A stretch of DNA of 64,000 bases from LMUY01 sp964247705. GTDB lineage: Bacteria; Pseudomonadota; Alphaproteobacteria; Acetobacterales; Acetobacteraceae. The notes below the pieces were generated by a model, which saw only the letters and a list, made by a program, of their open reading frames with translations, was not told the DNA's origin and did no database searches. The position numbers were made by a program, and so were the translations under genes. The stretch covers positions 1 through 64,000 of the forward strand of contig CAXTVQ010000014.1 of assembly GCA_964247705.1 (NCBI GenBank). Reading direction: 5' to 3'. Within the stretch, counting starts at the first letter, position 1. Each line of letters opens with the position of its first letter. This document shows, one piece after another, positions 41,090 to 49,618 of the stretch.

Positions 41090-42541
41090 ATGACGCTCGC
41101 TTTGTCCGCTTTGGCGACGACCGACCGGCTGTTTTTCGAGCGTGACGATGCGGCGCTGGACCGTGGCACTGCGGAGCGGTTGGTCGCCGAAACGCTGAAC
41201 GGCTGTGACGACGGCGAGCTATTCCTGGAATACCGTGAGAGCGAGCAGATCGCGCTCGATGATGGACGGATCCGCCACGCCGGGTTCGAGAGCGGCTCGG
41301 GCTTCGGCCTGCGCGCGATCCTGGGCGAGGAGACGGGTTACGCCCATGCTGGCGAGGTAAGCGAGTCGGCCCTTCGCCGTGCCGCCGCGACTGTCTCGGC
41401 AGTACGGAATGGCCAGGGCGGTGGCGTCGCTGCCGAGCCGCCACGGTCCAGCAATGCCCGTCTGTACGCCGACGTAAACCCGCTCGGCGAGATGGATTTC
41501 GGTGCGCGCACCGCGATCCTGGCCGAGATCGACGCCTACGCCCGTGCCAAGGACCCCCGGGTGAAGCAGGTCATGGCCAGCATGTATGGCGAGTGGCAGG
41601 CGGTGCAGATCGTGCGCGCCGATGGCCGGCGGGTCGCCGATCTCCGCCCACTGGTAAGGCTCAACGTTTCCGTCGTGGTGGAGCAGGATGGCCGGCGTGA
41701 GACCGGCGGCCATGGGACAGGCGGGCGGTTCGGCTACAGCCAGTTGCTGACTGCCGAGACCTGGCGCGCCGGCGTGGACGAGGCTTTACGCCAGGCGTTG
41801 GTGAACCTTGAAAGCCGCCCGGCCCCGGCCGGCGAAATGGAGGTCGTGCTCGGCAACGGCTGGCCCGGCATCCTGTTGCACGAGGCAATTGGCCACGGCC
41901 TCGAAGGTGACTTCAACCGCAAGAAGACGTCGGCCTTCGCCGGCTTGATGGGCCAGCGTATCGCCGCACCCGGCGTCACCATCGTCGACGACGGCACGAT
42001 GCCCGACCGCCGCGGCAGCCTGACCGTGGACGACGAAGGCACGCCTTCCGGCCGCATGGTGATGATCGAGGACGGGATCCTGAAGGGCTACATTCAGGAC
42101 CGGCTGAACGCCCGGTTGATGGGCGTGGCGCCCACCGGCAACGGCCGCCGCCAATCCTACGCGCACGCGCCGATGCCGCGGATGACGAATACGGTAATGC
42201 TCGCCGGTCAGTATGAGCCGGAGGAAATGATCCGTTCCGTAAAGAACGGCCTGTATGCGGTGAACTTCGGTGGTGGCTCGGTGGACATCACCTCCGGCAA
42301 GTTCGTGTTCTCGGCAAGCGAGGCATACCGGATCGAGGATGGCAAGATCACCTCGCCAGTGAAGGGCGCTACGCTGATCGGCAACGGCCCGGACGCACTG
42401 ACCAAGGTAACCATGGTCGGTAACGACCTGGCCCTGGATCCAGGCGTGGGCACGTGTGGTAAGAACGGCCAGGGTGTGCCCGTAGGCGTCGGCCAGCCAA
42501 CGCTCAAGCTGGCCGGACTGACAGTAGGCGGAACGGTCTAA
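41090..42541 (+). CDS. tldD: metalloprotease TldD
   Basis: 483 residues of the TldD/PmbA (U62) family, which with TldE/PmbA processes peptides such as microcin B17 precursors and CcdA. The zinc-binding HExxxH motif is in LLHEAIGHGLEGDFNRKKTS (about residues 264-268). Other family blocks are DDGTMPDRRGSLTVDDEGTP and YAHAPMPRMTNTVM. The TldE partner is not in this window. The gap after the histidine kinase is 16 bases. Confidence 0.96.
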   Translation: MTLALSALATTDRLFFERDDAALDRGTAERLVAETLNGCDDGELFLEYRESEQIALDDGRIRHAGFESGSGFGLRAILGEETGYAHAGEVSESALRRAAATVSAVRNGQGGGVAAEPPRSSNARLYADVNPLGEMDFGARTAILAEIDAYARAKDPRVKQVMASMYGEWQAVQIVRADGRRVADLRPLVRLNVSVVVEQDGRRETGGHGTGGRFGYSQLLTAETWRAGVDEALRQALVNLESRPAPAGEMEVVLGNGWPGILLHEAIGHGLEGDFNRKKTSAFAGLMGQRIAAPGVTIVDDGTMPDRRGSLTVDDEGTPSGRMVMIEDGILKGYIQDRLNARLMGVAPTGNGRRQSYAHAPMPRMTNTVMLAGQYEPEEMIRSVKNGLYAVNFGGGSVDITSGKFVFSASEAYRIEDGKITSPVKGATLIGNGPDALTKVTMVGNDLALDPGVGTCGKNGQGVPVGVGQPTLKLAGLTVGGTV

Positions 42542-42572
42542 CAGATCGCCGCTAAGGACGCCGGCCACACAA

Positions 42573-42601
42573 GGTTGGGCGGACATCGTCCGCCTTCAAC
42601 C
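42573..42601. repeat. palindromic repeat GGCGGAC-N3-GTCCGCC, copy 3
   Basis: Nested arms GGTTG + GGCGGAC, loop ATC, GTCCGCC + TT + CAACC make a long hairpin (42573-42601) between the convergent tldD and hydrolase genes. It is the most complete of three related copies and may end transcription both ways. Confidence 0.85.
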
Positions 42602-42618
42602 ATCCGCCGAACCAAGCC

Positions 42619-43629
42619 TCAGGCGAACATCGCGTCGATCGTCTTTGGATCCACGTCGTCAAGCGTTGCCGGCGACCACTTCGGTGCCCGGTCCTTGTCG
42701 ATCACCATCGCCCGGACCCCTTCCGCAAAGTCGGGATGCCGTGTCACGTGCCGTGTCAGCGCAAGTTCGGCCGCCAAAGCCTGCGGCAACGTGCGTGACG
42801 CACCTGCGCGGACGATTCGGAACGTCCACAACACCGCGCTGGGTGACATGCTCCGCAGCGTCAGCAGCGTCTGTCGGGACCACTCCGTATCGGCCCGTTC
42901 CAGCCGTGCCTCGATCTCACCGACGCTGTTCGCTCCAAAGCAGTCGTTGATCGCCGGCAAATGCTCAGCGACCGTTGGCTCGAATGGGCGGGCAACCGCG
43001 GCCAGTACTGCCGCGCCATCCACAGCAATCGCGTCCGGCAAAGCCGCGAAAGTCTCCCGATCCGTAAAGTGGGTTGCCAACCCGACGAACGCCGCGTCCG
43101 CCCCACTCATCCGGGCTCCGGTGAGCGCCATGTACATGCCCACCGAGCCTCGCAACCGCGGCAGGATATATGTAGCGCCGATGTCGGGGAACAGCGCGAT
43201 GCCGGTCTCCGGCATGGCGAACAGCGCCGTCTCAGTTACGACCCGGACCGACCCATGAACCGACAGGCCGATCCCACCCCCCATGCAAATGCCGTCGACG
43301 AACGCCACGAATGGCTTGGGGTAATCCGCGATCATCTGGTTGAGCGCGTATTCCGCTGAGAAGAAGGCTTCGACTGCCTCATACCGTTGGCCGACGCTGT
43401 CGGCACGCACCGCACGAATATCGCCGCCGGCACAAAAGGCTCGCCCACCAGCGCCTTCGATCATGACCACGTGCACTGACGGATCGTCCCGCCACCCTGC
43501 AACTGCGCCGGCGATCATGTGGATCATGCCGATATCGAGCGCATTCAGCGCACGCGGGCGGTTGAGCGTTATCCGCCCAGCCCGCCCATCACGCCGGGCG
43601 AGGACAGTCGGCTCGACTGCCCCGCTCAC
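42619..43629 (-). CDS. 3-hydroxyisobutyryl-CoA hydrolase-like crotonase-family protein
   Basis: 336 residues of the enoyl-CoA hydratase superfamily with the longer HIBCH layout. RITLNRPRALNALDIGMI, the oxyanion-hole segment AFCAGGDIRAVRAD, then VDGICMGGGIGLSVHG and the catalytic-Glu block FAMPETGIALFPDIGATY are seen. HIBCH hydrolyses 3-hydroxyisobutyryl-CoA in valine breakdown; the assignment over a plain hydratase rests on length and the PETGIALFPDIG block. It starts with GTG, which overlaps the next upstream gene's stop. Confidence 0.88.
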   Translation of the reverse strand: MSGAVEPTVLARRDGRAGRITLNRPRALNALDIGMIHMIAGAVAGWRDDPSVHVVMIEGAGGRAFCAGGDIRAVRADSVGQRYEAVEAFFSAEYALNQMIADYPKPFVAFVDGICMGGGIGLSVHGSVRVVTETALFAMPETGIALFPDIGATYILPRLRGSVGMYMALTGARMSGADAAFVGLATHFTDRETFAALPDAIAVDGAAVLAAVARPFEPTVAEHLPAINDCFGANSVGEIEARLERADTEWSRQTLLTLRSMSPSAVLWTFRIVRAGASRTLPQALAAELALTRHVTRHPDFAEGVRAMVIDKDRAPKWSPATLDDVDPKTIDAMFA

Positions 43630-44063
43630 CGCCGCCGCTTGCGTTGCATGAACCCGGGCGTGATCGCACTCAATGCGCCCCGCCCCGCAGCCCGCACTGC
43701 CACACGGCCAACCGGATGCAGGAGAGCGCTGACGGCCAGGCTTTCCCGCATCTCCAACAAGGCCTGGTCGCGCACCTCCCGGGCCTCGGTCTCAATCCGG
43801 CTGGCTTTGCTGCTCGACGCGATCAGGCCGAAGATCAGCAGCATGATCAAGTCGAACACGAGTACAACGACCGCTGCCCATATTGGAGCGATCACAAGCG
43901 ACAACGCCTGAAATCCCACCACATGGACCATGATCAGTGTGGCGATGGCGAAGACGGCAGCGACCACGCCCCAGACGCCACGCCAAACCTGGCGTTTGAT
44001 CAGCAGCTTGAACCGGAGCAGCTCCGCCTGGGCGGCTGTGCGTCCGAGGTCGACGGTGCGCAC
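43626..44063 (-). CDS. phage-holin-superfamily/YqjE-like membrane protein
   Basis: 145 residues from GTG 44063 (reading RTVDLGRTAAQAELLRFKL). Two strong membrane segments follow: VWGVVAAVFAIATLIMVHVVG and LVIAPIWAAVVVLVFDLIMLLIFGL-type sequence. The tail is Arg-rich (MQRKRRR). The layout of a polar N-terminal helix plus two helices matches the YqjE/holin-like inner-membrane proteins that pair with YqjD-type proteins, and one is directly upstream. It is co-translated with the hydrolase gene (GTGA overlap). Confidence 0.8.
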   Translation of the reverse strand: MRTVDLGRTAAQAELLRFKLLIKRQVWRGVWGVVAAVFAIATLIMVHVVGFQALSLVIAPIWAAVVVLVFDLIMLLIFGLIASSSKASRIETEAREVRDQALLEMRESLAVSALLHPVGRVAVRAAGRGALSAITPGFMQRKRRR

Positions 44064-44068
44064 TGGGG

Positions 44069-44326
44069 TTAGCGGACGAAGCGGCCGAGTACGTAGCCGA
44101 CAGCGCCTGCTACCGCGATCGCGATCAACGGACGCCCGCGGACCTGCTCGGCTACGTTGTCCGCCTGGTCGCTCGTGTAATCCCGCGCCTGCTTCGCCAC
44201 CGACTGGGCACGGTCCGCAGCGTCGGAGAGCGCCGGCGTCACGTGCTCGCCGACCAGTTGGTTGACCTGCTTGCGCAGTGCAGCGATCTGCGCTTGGGCG
44301 TCGTCGACTGTGTAGGAAGTGGCCAT
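44069..44326 (-). CDS. YqjD/ElaB-like ribosome-associated membrane protein
   Basis: 85 residues from ATG 44326, preceded by GAGGAG. Long amphipathic helices (QAQIAALRKQVNQLVGEHVT; QVRGRP) are followed by a single C-terminal membrane segment AIAVAGAVGYVLGRFVR. This matches the YqjD/ElaB/YgaM (DUF883) family, which associates with ribosomes at the inner membrane in stationary phase. It is followed five bases later by the YqjE-like gene, the usual pairing. Confidence 0.85.
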   Translation of the reverse strand: MATSYTVDDAQAQIAALRKQVNQLVGEHVTPALSDAADRAQSVAKQARDYTSDQADNVAEQVRGRPLIAIAVAGAVGYVLGRFVR

Positions 44327-44472
44327 GGGTGCAAACTCCTCGGTTGCCTTCGTTCGGTCGCGTAAGAACGCCCATCGCGCAACCGGGGTTGCCCTGGCCC
44401 GCCCAGAAACCAGCCGTTTTTTCGCGCCGCAACAGGCACGGGCGGATTGCTCTGACTGCCACCCGCCCGGTA

Positions 44473-44487
44473 GGGTCAATTCGACCC
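44473..44487. promoter_or_regulatory. inverted repeat GGGTC-AATTC-GACCC in a divergent region
   Basis: A perfect 5-bp inverted repeat with a 5-base centre, about 26 bases before the rightward solute-binding gene and about 150 bases before the leftward YqjD-like gene. It is an operator candidate by position and symmetry only. Confidence 0.35.
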
Positions 44488-44512
44488 ATCCTGGCCAGGA
44501 CCGCCCCGCCGT

Positions 44513-45562
44513 ATGACGTTCCGAACGCTGCTGGCTGCCGGGTTTTGCATGGTCCTCTCAATATCGCCCGTCTTTGTGTCATCCGGGGCCGCCCGGGATC
44601 TTTCGGTTGTCAGCCGGAGTGCCGATCAGTTGCAGGCCCAGGAGGACGCTTATCTCAGGCCGTTCATGGCGGCCACGGGAACCCCCGTCACCGGACTGAC
44701 CTGGCCCGGCGGCCTCGGCACGCTACGGACCCGGATCGAGGGCGGCGCCAACGATTGGGACCTCGTGGTCGTCTCCGCCGACGAATTGCTCGCCGGGTGC
44801 GACGACGGGCTATTCGAGAAGATGAACTGGCCGGCGGTCGGCGGAAAGGATCACTACCTTCCCCAGGCGGTCAGCGATTGCGGCCTGGGAGCCGGGGTGC
44901 GCAGCGTCGTGCTCGCCTGGGACCGCGACAAGCTGCCGACCACGCCGAGCTGGGCCGATTTCTGGGACGTGGCCCGCATCCCCGGCAAGCGCGGGCTGCG
45001 CCGCACCGCGCGCACCAACCTCGAGATCGCCTTGCTCGCCGACGGCGTGGCGCCGGGTGACGTCTACCGCCTTTTGCGCACTGATGACGGGGTGGACCGC
45101 GCCTTTCGCAAGCTCGACCAGATCAAGCCCTATGTCGCGTGGTGGACGCCGGACGCCCAGGGAGCACAGATGCTGAGTTCGGGTGAGGTGCTGCTGTCCA
45201 GTGCCGACAATGTCGCGATCACGACCGCGAACCGCTTGGAGAAACGCCATTTCGGCCTGCAATGGGCGGGTAGCCTGTATACCGTGCAGTCCTGGATCGT
45301 GATGCGAAGCAGCCCGAACCTGGCCGACGCGCTCAAGCTGCTGGCCTTTGCGGCGGACCCGGCGCGGCAGGCGATCTTCGCGACCGACATCCCCTACGGC
45401 CCTCTGGCGAAAGGGGCGACCGACCAGTTGGCGCCCGACGTGCTCGCGGTCTGCCCCACGAACCCGGCCAACCTGCAATCGGCCCTGCAAGTGGATGAGC
45501 AGTTCTGGCGCGACAACGGCGACAAGCTGAACCAGCGGTTCGACGCCTGGCTGGCCCACTGA
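44513..45562 (+). CDS. periplasmic solute-binding protein (PotD/family 1 type)
   Basis: 349 residues with signal peptide (AGFCMVLSISPVFVSSGAA, then RDLSVV). Body motifs: NDWDLVVVSADELLAGCDDG and LLSSGEVLLSSADNVAITTA, as in spermidine/putrescine or Fe(III)/thiamine-type binding proteins. Cys residues at GCDDG and SDCGLG may form a disulfide. No permease or ATPase of that class is adjacent; the next genes are an Mla-type transporter 24 bases on, which is an unusual pairing. Confidence 0.88.
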   Translation: MTFRTLLAAGFCMVLSISPVFVSSGAARDLSVVSRSADQLQAQEDAYLRPFMAATGTPVTGLTWPGGLGTLRTRIEGGANDWDLVVVSADELLAGCDDGLFEKMNWPAVGGKDHYLPQAVSDCGLGAGVRSVVLAWDRDKLPTTPSWADFWDVARIPGKRGLRRTARTNLEIALLADGVAPGDVYRLLRTDDGVDRAFRKLDQIKPYVAWWTPDAQGAQMLSSGEVLLSSADNVAITTANRLEKRHFGLQWAGSLYTVQSWIVMRSSPNLADALKLLAFAADPARQAIFATDIPYGPLAKGATDQLAPDVLAVCPTNPANLQSALQVDEQFWRDNGDKLNQRFDAWLAH

Positions 45563-45585
45563 CCCCGGACAGCGCGCCCGCAGCG

Positions 45586-46671
45586 ATGGCCCAGCAAAGC
45601 GCGCCTGCCGCAATGGCGGAGGCGCCCGGCAAGCTCACGCTGTCCGGCACGCTGGACACTCAAGCGGCGGCGCGGCTGTGGGGCCCCGTGTTACGCGCGG
45701 CGGCGGCAAGGCGGGGCCGGCCGCTGGTGCTGGACGTGGCGGCCGCGAGCCCGGGCACGGCCGGGGCCGCGTTGCTGGCGGCGGCGGCGGCCCGCCACGG
45801 CGACACCCGGATCGAGGGCGCCAGCGAAGCGTTCTCCGCCCTGATCGCGCAGGCCGGGACCGCCGCACCCAAGCCGGCTCCGCGGCAGCCTTGGACCTTC
45901 ACCGGCGTCGCACAGGCACTTGCGCGGCGGGCCGGATCCATCACCGCGTTCCTGGGCGAGAGCGTGGTGGCAGCGTTGTCCATCCCGTGGCGGCGGCGGC
46001 AGATCCGTGGTGGCGACCTCTTTCGGCTGGCCGACCAGGCAGGGGGGCAAGCCGTCCCGCTCGTGATGCTTCTCGGCTACCTGATGGGGCTGATCCTGGC
46101 GTTCCAGTCCGCCATCCCGCTGCAGCGGTTCGGGGCGGACATCTTCGTCGTGAACCTGGTCGGGCTCTCCCTCCTGCGTGAATTGGGGCCGTTGCTCGCT
46201 TCCGTGATCCTGGCCGGCCGCACCGGCTCGGCCTTCGCCGCCGAGCTTGGCACGATGAAGGTGAACGAGGAGTTAGCGGCCCTGCGAACGCTCGGAATCA
46301 GCCCGATGACGATGCTGGTGTTGCCCCGCCTCGCCGCCGCCGTGCTGGTGATGCCGGTCCTGACGCTGGTGCTGGAGCTTGCGGGCCTGCTCGGCATGCT
46401 GACTGTGATGATGGCGTTCGGCTTCCCTCCGGCCGCCGTCTACGCACAGCTAGGTCGCGCGGTGCACGCGCGGGACATGTGGGGCGGCCTGTTCAAGGCG
46501 GTGTGCTTCGGCGCGGCGGTGGCCGGCATCGGCTGCCGCGCCGGGCTGGCCACCGGCATTGGCCCGCGTGCGGTGGGCCAGGCGGCGACGGCGGCCGTGG
46601 TGGGCGGCATCGTCGCCACCATCCTGATGGACGGCCTGTTCGCCATCCTGTTCTACCGGCTGGGCGTATGA
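45586..46671 (+). CDS. STAS-domain-fused MlaE lipid transporter permease
   Basis: 361 residues. The first 100 or so (LTLSGTLDTQAAARLWG to TRIEGASEAFSALI) form a STAS-like domain. The rest is an MlaE permease with five to six helices and the hallmark motif SAFAAELGTMKVNEELAALR. MlaE moves phospholipids between membranes in the MCE/Mla system. The STAS fusion is typical of alphaproteobacterial versions. The stop overlaps the ATPase start (ATGA). Confidence 0.94.
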   Translation: MAQQSAPAAMAEAPGKLTLSGTLDTQAAARLWGPVLRAAAARRGRPLVLDVAAASPGTAGAALLAAAAARHGDTRIEGASEAFSALIAQAGTAAPKPAPRQPWTFTGVAQALARRAGSITAFLGESVVAALSIPWRRRQIRGGDLFRLADQAGGQAVPLVMLLGYLMGLILAFQSAIPLQRFGADIFVVNLVGLSLLRELGPLLASVILAGRTGSAFAAELGTMKVNEELAALRTLGISPMTMLVLPRLAAAVLVMPVLTLVLELAGLLGMLTVMMAFGFPPAAVYAQLGRAVHARDMWGGLFKAVCFGAAVAGIGCRAGLATGIGPRAVGQAATAAVVGGIVATILMDGLFAILFYRLGV

Positions 46672-47402
46672 ACCCGGCGGTGCAGACGGACGGGCTGGCC
46701 CAAAGCTTCGGATCGCGCACGATCTTCCAGGGTGTCAGCTTCAGCGTCGCCCGCGGCGAAGTATTCGCCATCCTGGGCGGGTCGGGCTGCGGCAAATCCA
46801 CCCTGTTGCGCCAACTCGTGGGATTGCTCACGCCGAGCGAGGGGCGGGCACGGGTTCTGGGCTATGACATCGCCACCGAGTTGGGTCCCATCCGGCGGCA
46901 GATCGGCGTGCTGTTCCAATCCGGCGCCCTGTTCGGCTCGCTGAGCTTGCTGGAGAACGTGATGCTGCCCCTGCAGACCCTGACCGAACTGCCTCCAGAC
47001 GCGTGCGCCGCCATCGCCCGCATCAAGCTGGCACAGGTTGGCCTGGCGGACGCTGCCGGCATGCGCCCCGCCGAGGTCTCCGGCGGCATGGCCAAGCGCG
47101 CCGGCATCGCGCGGGCGCTCGCCCTCGACCCGCCGCTGTTGTTCCTGGACGAACCATCCGCCGGGCTCGACCCGGTGACCTCCGCCGGCCTGGACAAGCT
47201 GGTGCTGCAGTTGCGCGACACGCTCGGCACCACCTTCGTGGTCGTCACGCACGAGGTGCCCTCCGTGATGGCGATCGCCGACCGCTGCCTGATGCTGGAC
47301 CGCGCGGCGCAGGGCGTCGTGGCGGAGGGTAAACCGCGGGACCTGGCGCGGGACAGCCCCGTGCCCGCGGTGCGCGGCTTCTTCGGGCGGCTGGCGGCCT
47401 GA
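46668..47402 (+). CDS. MlaF-type ABC transporter ATPase
   Basis: The 244-residue ATPase of the Mla lipid transport complex. Walker A is GGSGCGKST, the Q-loop is GVLFQSGALFGSLSL, the signature VSGGMAKRAGIARALALDP and Walker B LLFLDEPSAGLDP; the H-loop is THE. The GMAKR signature and the SGALFxSLS block are characteristic of MlaF. It is co-translated with the permease and with the MCE protein, whose start overlaps this stop. Confidence 0.96.
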   Translation: MNPAVQTDGLAQSFGSRTIFQGVSFSVARGEVFAILGGSGCGKSTLLRQLVGLLTPSEGRARVLGYDIATELGPIRRQIGVLFQSGALFGSLSLLENVMLPLQTLTELPPDACAAIARIKLAQVGLADAAGMRPAEVSGGMAKRAGIARALALDPPLLFLDEPSAGLDPVTSAGLDKLVLQLRDTLGTTFVVVTHEVPSVMAIADRCLMLDRAAQGVVAEGKPRDLARDSPVPAVRGFFGRLAA

Positions 47403-48406
47403 TGCGCGCGACCTACCTGCGCGTCGGCGTGCTGTTGTTGGCCGGCTTGGGGTTGCTGGTGGGGGCCGTGCTGTTCTTCGGCGGCAACCGGATCGCGCAT
47501 GGCCGCGAGTACGAGACCTACTTCCGCGACAGCGTGCAGGGCCTCGACGTCGGCGCCCCGGTGAAATACCGCGGGGTCGCGATCGGCACGGTGGCACAGA
47601 TCGGGCTGAGCAGCGCCGAATACGGCCGCGGCATGCCGGACGATGTCCGCCGCACCACGTTCCGCACGGTCTTCGTCCGCTTCGACATAGACACGACGCG
47701 CGTCGGCAGCCCGCCGAACGAGGCAACCGTACGCGAGGGCCTGCGCGCCCGCATCGCACCGCAAGGCCTGACCGGGCAGAGCTACCTGGAGCTCGATTTC
47801 CCCAACAACGACCGCTTCCCCCCGCTCGAAGTGTCTTGGACGCCGCGCTACACCTACATCCCATCGATCCCCTCGACGCTGAGCCAGGTGCAGGACGCGG
47901 CGACCGGGCTGCTTGCCAAGCTGCAGCAGGTTGATATCAACGGGCTGGCCACGAATGGCCTCGGCCTGGTCGAGGACTTGCGCGCGACGTTGCGGGACGG
48001 GGACGGGCACACGCTCCTGATCCAGGCAACGGCCACCCTCAAGGCGCTGCAAACGGCCTTGGAGCAGGCGGACGTGCCGGGCTTGTCCGCCGAATTGCGG
48101 CAAACCCTGGTCTCGGCCCGAACCCTGGCCCAGGGGCCGCAAACCCGCGAACTGCTCCGCTCGGCCACCGCAGCAACCGACCGGCTGGCGCAGGCAGCGG
48201 CAAAACTGCCCGAACTCATCGCCTCGCTCGAGGCCGTGTCGCGCCGGGCGGATGTCGGATCGGCGGACCTGGAAGCAGGCCTGGTGCCACTGTTGCGGGA
48301 CGCGCGCACCGCCGTCTCTGCGCTGCGGCAAACCAGCGAGGAGATCCGGCGGGACCCGGCGCAGGCCGTGTTCGGCGGGGCGCCACCGCGGAGCCGGGAC
48401 CGTTGA
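47402..48406 (+). CDS. MlaD-type MCE protein
   Basis: 334 residues. One N-terminal membrane helix (VGVLLLAGLGLLVGAVLFFGG) is followed by the MCE domain (YETYFRDSVQGLDVGAPVKY, RGVAIGTVAQIGL). A long C-terminal helical region with LSAELRQTLVSARTLAQGP follows. MCE proteins form hexameric channels that carry lipids across the periplasm. It overlaps the ATPase stop by one base and the lipoprotein start by four. Confidence 0.95.
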   Translation: MRATYLRVGVLLLAGLGLLVGAVLFFGGNRIAHGREYETYFRDSVQGLDVGAPVKYRGVAIGTVAQIGLSSAEYGRGMPDDVRRTTFRTVFVRFDIDTTRVGSPPNEATVREGLRARIAPQGLTGQSYLELDFPNNDRFPPLEVSWTPRYTYIPSIPSTLSQVQDAATGLLAKLQQVDINGLATNGLGLVEDLRATLRDGDGHTLLIQATATLKALQTALEQADVPGLSAELRQTLVSARTLAQGPQTRELLRSATAATDRLAQAAAKLPELIASLEAVSRRADVGSADLEAGLVPLLRDARTAVSALRQTSEEIRRDPAQAVFGGAPPRSRDR

Positions 48407-49005
48407 AGCGCCGGGCGGTGCTGGCCGCCGCAGCGGGTCTGACGGGATGCAGCATTCTCCCGGTGCGGCCATACCTGGAAAAACGCGAGTGGCCGCTGGA
48501 TGTGCGGCGGCCCGTCACCCTCCCGCCGAACCCAGCGGGCAAGGTGCTGCTGGTCCGCACGCTGCGGGCGGCGCCGGGGCTCGAAGCGCGTGGATTGCAA
48601 GTGCTGCAGCCCGACCGCAGCATCCGCACCGATTTCTACGAGGAATGGAGCGTGCCGCCCGCCGACGCCGTGGAAGATGTACTGCGTCGTTGGCTCGCAG
48701 CGAGCGGGCTGTTCTCGGCCGTGCTGGCGCCCGGCAGCCGGCTACGGGCCGACCTGGCGCTGGAGGGGGAACTGCTTTCGATGCTGGCCCGCCCGGCTGA
48801 CCGCCTGAGCCGGGTGTCGCTCGGGCTGGTGCTGCTGGACCTACGGCCGTCCACCGTCCGCGTCTTGCTGCAAAGCGAAGTCGATGCAACCGCGCCGCTG
48901 GACAACAACGACCCGCCGGCGATCGCGCATGCCGGGCAGACCGCTTTGGCATCGGTGATGCAGACCGTAGAGGCGCAGATCAGGAGTGCGATCGTTTCGC
49001 AGTGA
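48403..49005 (+). CDS. ABC-type transport auxiliary lipoprotein (DUF330/PqiC-like)
   Basis: 200 residues from TTG 48403, overlapping the MCE stop. The N-terminus RRAVLAAAAGLTGCSILPVR has a lipobox (LTGC). The body, LLVRTLRAAPGLEARGLQVL and IRTDFYEEWSVPPADAVED, then LRRWLAASGLFSAVLAP, is the ABC_trans_aux domain of PqiC/YmbA. It occupies the last slot of the lipid-transport operon, where an MlaC shuttle would sit in enterobacteria, so this organism seems to use the PqiC-like design. Confidence 0.93.
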   Translation: MKRRAVLAAAAGLTGCSILPVRPYLEKREWPLDVRRPVTLPPNPAGKVLLVRTLRAAPGLEARGLQVLQPDRSIRTDFYEEWSVPPADAVEDVLRRWLAASGLFSAVLAPGSRLRADLALEGELLSMLARPADRLSRVSLGLVLLDLRPSTVRVLLQSEVDATAPLDNNDPPAIAHAGQTALASVMQTVEAQIRSAIVSQ

Positions 49006-49090
49006 ACGGGCACGGTTTTGCCACGTTCCGCCATCAGTCTTGCCGCAATGACAACCCACTCTGGGGATGTCAAAGACGTTGGAGGAACAC

Positions 49091-49507
49091 ATGCGTATCG
49101 TAACAGCCTTGGCCCTTGCCGGCCTGATATCGTCGCCGATGCTGGCCCACGCGCAGCCTTACTACGGCGACGGCAATAACAATCCTCAATACGACCGGGG
49201 CTATGACCGCCGGCAGCGCGAGGATCTGCAGCGCCAGCAACAACGCAACCAGCAGGTGCTGGGCCAGGAGCAGCAGTATAACCAGAATGTGCTGAACCGC
49301 GAGCAGCAGCATAACGCCGTCGTACAGCAACAACAGCAATACAACCAAGCCGTCATAGCGCAACAGCAACAGCGCAATACCGCCCTGCAACAGCAGCAGA
49401 ATGCGACTGTCGTTCAGCAACAGCAGCATAATGCAGCGGTTCTGGCGCAACAGAACGCCTACAACCAGGCACTAATCGCCCAGCAACGGGCTGCTCAGGG
49501 ACGTTAA
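49091..49507 (+). CDS. secreted Q/N-rich repeat protein
   Basis: 138 residues. A signal peptide (VTALALAGLISSPMLAHA, then QPYYGDG) is followed by a Tyr/Asp/Arg-rich linker. Then come about seven imperfect 11-residue units with the pattern hydrophobic pair, x, x, Gln-Gln-Gln, aromatic or His, Asn, Ala/Gln (for example VLGQEQQYNQN, VVQQQQQYNQA, VIAQQQQRNTA). An 11-residue period matches three helix turns, as in hendecad coiled coils. A GGAGGA ribosome site precedes ATG 49091. No family is recognised; a structural or adhesive envelope role is a guess. Confidence 0.8.
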   Translation: MRIVTALALAGLISSPMLAHAQPYYGDGNNNPQYDRGYDRRQREDLQRQQQRNQQVLGQEQQYNQNVLNREQQHNAVVQQQQQYNQAVIAQQQQRNTALQQQQNATVVQQQQHNAAVLAQQNAYNQALIAQQRAAQGR

Positions 49508-49513
49508 CCCTCT

Positions 49514-49552
49514 CCCTCTCCCGCTCCCCGCGGGAGAGGGCCGGGTGAGGGT
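49514..49552. repeat. dispersed GGGAGAGGG-type palindromic repeat, copy 5
   Basis: CCCTCTCCCG (49514-49523), a 7-base loop, CGGGAGAGGG (49531-49540), then CCGGGTGAGGGT. Same arms and loop length as copy 4. It starts seven bases after the Q/N-rich gene's stop and precedes the convergent gene's end. Confidence 0.9.
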
Positions 49553-49618
49553 GCCAAGGCGCCGACACGCTCTTGCCGGCGCCCCCGACCCCGCCCCGCG
49601 CCTATGCGGCGAAAGACC

